A stretch of 64,000 nt of DNA from Telopea speciosissima (Eukaryota > Streptophyta > Magnoliopsida > Proteales > Proteaceae): assembly GCF_018873765.1 (NCBI RefSeq), contig NC_057925.1, positions 61,888,970-61,952,969 on the forward strand, written 5' to 3'. Shown here one piece after another: positions 58,495 through 64,000 of this stretch (position 1 is the first letter of the stretch; every line of letters begins with the position of its first letter). The position numbers were made by a program, and so were the translations under genes. A model generated the notes under the pieces. The model ran no database searches. It was not told where the DNA came from and saw nothing but the letters and a program-made list of their open reading frames with translations.

Positions 58495-58872
58495 TCTCTC
58501 CTTTCCTCTCATCTCCTCTCTTCTCTTCTCTTCTCTTCTCCTCTCTTCTCCTCTCTTTTCCTCTCTTCTTCAATTGGCGATTCAGAGAAAGAACAAATAA
58601 ACAAAAATGGACACGAAATCTATGGTGGGTTTCTTCTTCTCTTCCTCCTGCAAAATCTAACTCAGTTGAATCCTCAAAACTCTGGGTAACGGAGGAAAAG
58701 CCGGGAACACCTAAACGAAGTGGAAAAATCGAAACTTCCTAAGAGTAGAGAGAGAGAGACAAGACACAAGACACAAGACACACAGGGCAGAGAGACTAAC
58801 GAAAACACAGTGAAATAGAGAGAGAGAGAGAGGGAGAGATGTAATAACGTTGACCACACGTGGCACGCTCAT
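58495..58872 (-). promoter_or_regulatory. 5' leader and promoter of LPPD copy B
   Basis: Aligns with 11907-12300. An expanded CTCTT/CTCCT array at 58502-58570 is read as a purine (GA) tract on the gene strand just before the start codon, probably in the leader. The duplication's right edge is about 58872. Confidence 0.45.
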
Positions 58873-59390
58873 GTTCAATAGAGCTTATCATGGTAAATGA
58901 GATTCTTATCAGACGGTCATAATTTTTTATTAATTTGGCGGCTTTATTTTACTATTCTATTAATAAGTAAAAAAGGAGGAGCCTATTAATGATTAATCAT
59001 TAATCATGAAATTAATTTTGATTAATAGAAGGTATCGGTTCTTAATAAGGGTAAATTTATCTAAAAACAAAAAAAATTATTAAAATTAAGGATAAAATCG
59101 TAAAAAATGGTCACAAATGATGTATATCATCAGTACACATATCGGTATCTGACACCCTTACCCGGCATACAGATCATCCAACGCCACTTGGTGAGGCTCT
59201 CCCTGTCATAGTACCTTTGGATTCCAAATTTTGTTGCTTGTTTTACTAAAATGCCTCTCTGAGACGCCTTGGGATGAATTTTTGCTGCTACACTTGTAAT
59301 AGGAATATTTCTGTTATTCTGTTGACAGTCAAGGAAATGAGATCTTAAAGGTTATTTATAGAAAAAATAAAACTTATGAGGGTGATAAGC
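58873..59390. other. Intergenic, no gene seen
   Basis: Contains a decayed inverted relative of the 181 bp repeat (about 59030-59150, ending TATCTGACACCCTTA). Confidence 0.4.
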
Positions 59391-59893
59391 TTTGCATTGT
59401 AGAGATGAGGATGTTAAGATGGTTGTGTGAAAAAACAAGAAACGATAAAGTATGGAATGAATGTATTAGAACAGATGTGAGAGTTGTCCCGATTAGTGAC
59501 AAGCACCGAGAGTGTTTAAGGTGGTATGGTCATATTCAACGGAGGCCTAGGGACGCCTCAATAAGGAGGAGTGATATGATCCCGATTGAAGGAGCTTAAA
59601 AAGTTAAGGGCAAACCTATAATAACCATAAGAGAGGTAGTGAGGAAGGACATGCATAACCTAGATTTTGAACCAAGTATGACTTTGGATAGAGTCTATTG
59701 GAGGGCAAGGATCCATGTAGCATATCCCATTTAGCTGAGATTCTTCTGTCATGCTGGGTTGGGTTTCATTCCTCTTACTATCTTTCATCTTTCATTTTTG
59801 TTTTTGTTAAAACTTAGTTTTCCTTGTTGTGTTTTGATCCATGTAGTTGACCGCATTAAGTTCGGATAAGGTTGAGTTTGTTGTTGTTGTAAA
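59391..59893 (+). mobile_element. RTE-type LINE, 3' end only
   Basis: Encodes EMRMLRWLCEKTRNDKV, then RWYGHIQRRPRDASIRRSD, the conserved C-terminus of plant RTE ORF, followed by TTGGAGGGCAAGGATCCATGTAGC and CATTTAGCTGAG-like tail and the (GTT)n end at 59878-59890 that is typical of RTE instead of poly-A. It is 5'-truncated; a stop interrupts it after RRSDMIPIEGA. Confidence 0.8.
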
Positions 59894-60560
59894 ACCTAAG
59901 AGGGTATTTATGAACCCAAACAACTTATAAAGCTACAACGTGAACTTCCTTCCCCTCAAACCTCCTTTTATTATTTTAAATGATTTTTAAATTTAATGAT
60001 TTAAAATATGATTTGTTTTTATAAAAAATAAATTGTTAGAAGGTTATTTTTTTTTCAAATAAACACTTAAGTAACTAATAGATATGGTTATTGAAAGACA
60101 TGTTTGAATGACCAACATACATGTCTTGTCAAAAATACATGGTGTATGGACACGTCCTTTTGAGACAACCTTTGACGATGTATCTTTATCTTTTATATGT
60201 AGAGATGAAGTTTAACTCATTTCCCTAATAATTTTAAGAGACAATCTCAACTTTTGTTTTCTCTTGAACTTAGTCTTTCTTTAATCATGGTCTATTGAAA
60301 TCTGATTGAGCACAACTCTGAATTGTCCAGATATGACTCAATAAATGAGTGCAACGATTACTGAAAAGGGTCTATGGAAGTTAATTCACAATAACTTGAT
60401 CTGGAGTCTCAAAGAGAGTGACCACTGGCATAACTCAACTTCACCGAATCCTTAAGGATCTTTGCGTGTTTTCAGGCTTGTGATGTTATGTATGATGTTT
60501 GTCGTTGATGTGATCGATTGGATTTGTCCAGCTTATTTATGTTCCAAAATATTTTCCAAC
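59894..60560. other. Spacer holding a dispersed repeat (59975-60310)
   Basis: Resembles 28104-28440. No gene seen. Confidence 0.4.
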
Positions 60561-62399
60561 AAATCTTAAGACTTTAGATTTATTTGAGTAATTGCTATTA
60601 TGAAAAGTACCTCAACGAAAAATGGTTAAATTGTTGACACTAATAATAGATTATCTCTCTTGTAAAATTCAAGGGTAGTAAGAGGATAGAGCTCCTCTGC
60701 AGTGCGGGGGTGCGGTGGAAGATGTGCGATGCAGCCTCCGAGCTCGACACGTGATCAAGGTGTCGTTCTGATGGTGGGGATGGAAATGATTAGAAGTGTG
60801 GCAATCATTTCGTGCGCCCTTGTCTAGACACAGAACATCATGCACTACACGACCAAGTAGCGTTTTATTTCCCAAAAATTTATTATTATACGTTAAAGCA
60901 TCAAACATACCTCATATGTTTCGATAAAATAAAAAATAAAAAACAACTCACATGTGAATTGGGTTCCTCGTATATATTTTTAAAAGGGCTTTATGAGCCA
61001 CTCATTCAAAAAGGATGACCTGACCAATTTACACCATTAGAAAATTGTGTTTTTATGGGACTTGACTGAACCTATGCAACCATTGAGATAGATTACAGTT
61101 TTTCAATTTGTGGTTATGAAGTAGTGTCATAAAAGAAGTTTATTGATAATTGAATAAAGGATCAAGTTTCCCTTCTGTTACGGTGAATTCATTCACTGAG
61201 GCGGGTTCAGATGCATGCAGGAAGTATCAGAAGATGTTTTAGAAAAAATACTAAAACTTAAAAAGGTTTACCAACCATAAGAGAGGGGGGGGAGGGGAAT
61301 CTATTCACCAGGTGACAGAGGAAAACTTAATCTATAAAATAGTTTCCACGATTCACCATATATGGTTTTGGAATCTTTCATGGACTTCTCCAAGAGACTG
61401 AACTTTTGAGACAAAGTCATCTATTGGGCCGAAGAGGTAATATGTTTGTCCATCTGTAGAATGGATTTTATTCTCTTGGTTAGTTCTTTTGGGCCTATTG
61501 GATTTAAAGCATACAAGGTGATGTTTACAAATTGTTTGATAACTTTTTTTTGTATCTTCCCTTGGAAAGATTGATGGGTTCAAACTACTTGCCAAGTTCA
61601 AATTGTTAAAAATTGACTTTGACTTTCTAGATTGGATAGGAATCAATCAAATGCATTTTATAATTCATATGGGTACATGGTTTTGGATTTGATAGCCCAA
61701 ATTTTGATCATTTGGCTACTTGGTGGAGGCCTTAACTGGAAGAATTCTATAGGTTGCCTAAATCAAATTAATGTTGTATTAATTAGTTTCTACATTTGGG
61801 AATGTGCATGTAGTTGCTTAAATGCATATACAAGGAATCTATGAAGTCCATGTTTAGGAAACTAAATATTTATTAGGGATTATTTGGGTTGAGTAACCCA
61901 GTTTTGACCAAGAGACATGTATTGCTATATTGATTTTTCTTAATAATATCTCTACATGGACAATGTGTAAGGCCACATGGCCTAAGCTATCCAATGGTAA
62001 AATTGTGATGCAATTGGTAATGCAATGGTTTTTGTAGACAATAAATTTGTTAATTTGTGTTGCATTATATCATTAGTTTGTTCGATGTATCACTGACGTC
62101 GACGAAAAGTGTATTGGATATCAGACATGAATATGTTAGACGTCGGAATAATCAAAGTCTTTGTACTTTTTAGATGTGGGATTAATTTATTTGGTATGGT
62201 TTTTGACTATTCAAGCCAAATGACATATGTATTAAATAGTGCTTGTTGATTGGATTTTTAGTTTTAATTCTATGGATATCTGCAAATATATATATATATA
62301 TATATTGTGCTTGAGTTTACCATCATCAACCTCGGTTTGTCTACGATTTAGATAAGTACTCTATTCTCCTTGTCATATGTGTTAATATGTATATTTTGG
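60561..62399. other. Intergenic, no gene seen
   Basis: AT-rich. A scrap CACTACACGACCAAGTAGCG at 60842 resembles one end of the CTTGGTCGT MITE family. An (AT)n run lies at 62287-62305. No coding or RNA gene supported. Confidence 0.45.
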
Positions 62400-62505
62400 A
62401 TAAATATGTCGGAGATACATCTTCTCTTCAGTTCCATGGATGAAAGAAATGATCAATTTGCTGTAGCTGCTTCTAATGCGAAACTATTTTGTTAACTTCC
62501 ATATA
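62400..62505 (+). pseudogene. Possible scrap of a fatty acyl reductase exon 8
   Basis: AGTTCCATGGATGA and, after a gap, GTAGCTGCTTCTAATGCGAAACTAT match 48525-48625 (TTCCATGGATGA; GCAGCTGCTTCCAATGAAAAACTAT) in order. About 100 bases remain. Its place just before a tRNA-Gly, like the other reductase remnant, supports the reading. Confidence 0.45.
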
Positions 62506-62518
62506 GCTGATGCAACAA

Positions 62519-62590
62519 GCGTTTGTAGTCCAACGGTTAGGATAATTGCCTTCCAAGCAATAGACCCGGGTTCGACTCCCGGCAGACGCA
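62519..62590 (+). tRNA. trnG-UCC: tRNA-Gly(UCC), copy 3
   Basis: Mature part identical to the other two copies; preceded by CAACAA as in copy 1. Followed by a (GTTTTT)-like array at 62592-62618, whose T5 runs would serve as weak-to-fair Pol III stops. Confidence 0.95.
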
Positions 62591-62618
62591 TGTTTTTGTT
62601 TTTGTTTTTGTTTTTGTT

Positions 62619-63241
62619 ATATCAAACACTAAATGGTATTGTTAGTGCTAAGGAAAGCTTATCTGTTCTAGAAGTAGTTATTTTTTTCCCTGATGCATAA
62701 AATTCTTCCTTCAGTGGGGGAAGAATTTAGCACATAACTTGCCACCAGATTATATGAACTGGTTGAAGACCTTATGAGCTTAGGAATTAGCAGAAATGTG
62801 ACAGATTATTTTCTAATCCTATATTACTACCCTATTCATGTTGATTTAAGATCTTTTCTTCATTTCAAAGTATTTTATGGTTTTCTTTATGTTATAAGTG
62901 AATGAAGATGGAGAAGTAAAGGTTAATTTGCTGATTGAGATTTAGGTTTCAGAGACTATTCATTTGAAGGGACTGGATATTTCTAAAGAAAATGGTTGTA
63001 GGTGGATGACCATCCATGGAAATTGACAATCCTGTTTTTAAGCTGATGTAGTATTCAATACAGAATAGATAATTAGATGTATGTGGTCAAGTGCCTAGCG
63101 CACTTGATAGCTAGTGGTGCGTAAAGATAATCAGATGTATTTTTGGTGCTCTATCTACAAAGATATATAGCAAATAGACATGTATATATGGGATCTTTGA
63201 GTTTTTATTTTTATTTTTTTATATACCTTTTTCTATCAAGT
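62619..63241. other. Intergenic, no gene seen
   Basis: AT-rich spacer. GTGCCTAGCGCACTTGATAG near 63090 is a short local inverted repeat only. Confidence 0.4.
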
Positions 63242-63421
63242 GTGAACAGGGTCATCGCTTAGTGCCATCATGGCAAGCTCTCATTATCGCCAGCCCAGTG
63301 GCACGGGTTCGAGTCATGGAATTCAGTCTCTCCATGAAGGGAGTAAGGCTGCCTACCATCTACCTCTCCCAAACCCTGCGAAAAGCTGGAGCCTTGTGCA
63401 CTGGGTAAGGGCCTTTTGTTT
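63242..63421 (+). mobile_element. Au-like SINE with target duplication
   Basis: A-box-like TAGTGCCATCATGG, B box GGTTCGAGTCA, then GTAAGGCTGCCTACC, ACCTCTCCCAAACCCTGCG, GGAGCCTTGTGCACTGGGTA and a T-rich tail. Flanks TTTTTCTATCAAGT (63228-63241) and TTTTTCTATCAGGT (63422-63435) are a 14 bp target duplication with one change. It is better preserved than the two minus-strand copies beside the reductases. Confidence 0.85.
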
Positions 63422-63435
63422 TTTTTCTATCAGGT

Positions 63436-64000
63436 ATTCAGGTGTGAGCTAGCCAGGTTCTTATTACTCTTTATCATTTGTGTCATTTTCGGGTTTTAAT
63501 ATCTTGCGTGTTGCAGTAGGTGTAGATGACTAATGTGTAACTATATGTTGTCGTTTTGGGTCTCTAGTGTCAAGATAATTTGAACATTAAACCAATTCAA
63601 GATTCAAGAACAGTCGCTGTTTCGTGTAGTTTACAGGTTGAAGGATACTTAATCAAGTAGTCTTTGTGTTGGCATTTTGATATTTTTAAGAAATGGATTT
63701 TTTTTTTCTCTTATATATTGGTCTTGACCCATTGTCACTTCTTATCTCTTTGATCTAATACAATTTTCTAAGTGTTCACCATTGGACATTTTTCTATCTA
63801 TCATGTATTGGCTTAATGATGCTTGTACTTTTTTTTTTTTGTTATCTTGCCCATGTCAATCAAAAATTTCAATGCTTGAAACATAATATTGTAGGGGAGA
63901 GGGATCACTACGACGTTAGAGTGCAATTTCATGACAATCTTTTTCCGATATTGTAGATATAATTTACATCAGTTTTAGTCAACATTTAGACAATAATTCT
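63436..64000. other. Intergenic, no gene seen
   Basis: AT-rich DNA to the window end; nothing recognised. Confidence 0.4.

Noticed and set aside
1-64000. A new defence or biosynthetic gene cluster
   Set aside because: The neighbouring genes are common plant families with no shared pathway beyond broad lipid metabolism; the cluster is better explained by synteny, duplication and transposon insertion.

Overview
This window is nuclear DNA of a flowering plant, probably a woody eudicot-grade species with a repeat-rich genome. The evidence is spliced genes with GT-AG introns whose products are plant-specific families (a PP2A catalytic subunit of plant subfamily II, a delta-type lipid phosphate phosphatase, MS2-type fatty acyl reductases), an Au-like SINE, a Ty1/copia element primed by initiator tRNA-Met, and many MITEs and LINE fragments. 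The sequence alone does not fix the species.

Layout. 0.7-3.6 kb (+): the last seven exons of a PP2A catalytic subunit gene; its first exons lie before the window. 7.1-11.9 kb (-): a complete eight-exon lipid phosphate phosphatase delta gene (copy A). 12.3-20.8 kb: gene-free DNA with MITEs, LINE tails and tandem repeats. 20.8-43.0 kb (+): one MS2-type fatty acyl reductase gene pulled apart. Exons 1-4 lie at 20.8-25.45 kb with a LINE in intron 2, and exons 5-9 lie at 40.9-43.0 kb. The 15.5 kb between holds a tRNA-Gly, a young Ty1/copia element (28.5-33.5 kb), LINE pieces, a Pack-MULE-like element with about 135 bp terminal inverted repeats (34.9-36.4 kb), and the 3' part of another LTR element. 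45.5-49.0 kb (+): an intact nine-exon, 614-codon paralogue of the same reductase. 50.6-51.3 kb: a decayed reductase remnant and a second tRNA-Gly. 52.9-58.5 kb (-): a second complete lipid phosphate phosphatase gene (copy B). 59.4-64 kb: an RTE-type LINE tail, a third tRNA-Gly beside another possible reductase scrap, and an Au-like SINE.

How it fits together. The PP2A gene next to the delta-type lipid phosphatase matches the Arabidopsis neighbours At3g58500 (PP2A-4) and At3g58490 (LPP delta/SPP1), so the left end looks like an old syntenic core. A block of about 6 kb carrying the lipid phosphatase was duplicated to the right end. Between the two copies lies an amplified reductase/tRNA-Gly neighbourhood that was then invaded by transposons. 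The functional set is therefore one phosphatase catalytic subunit (partly visible), two sphingoid/lipid phosphate phosphatases of the ER membrane, one reductase likely acting in pollen-wall (sporopollenin) fatty alcohol synthesis, and three identical tRNA-Gly(UCC) genes. I found no sign of a wholly new biological system. The most unusual signals are the dismembered reductase, the repeated reductase/tRNA-Gly pairing, and the long-TIR element with captured-looking GC-rich content.
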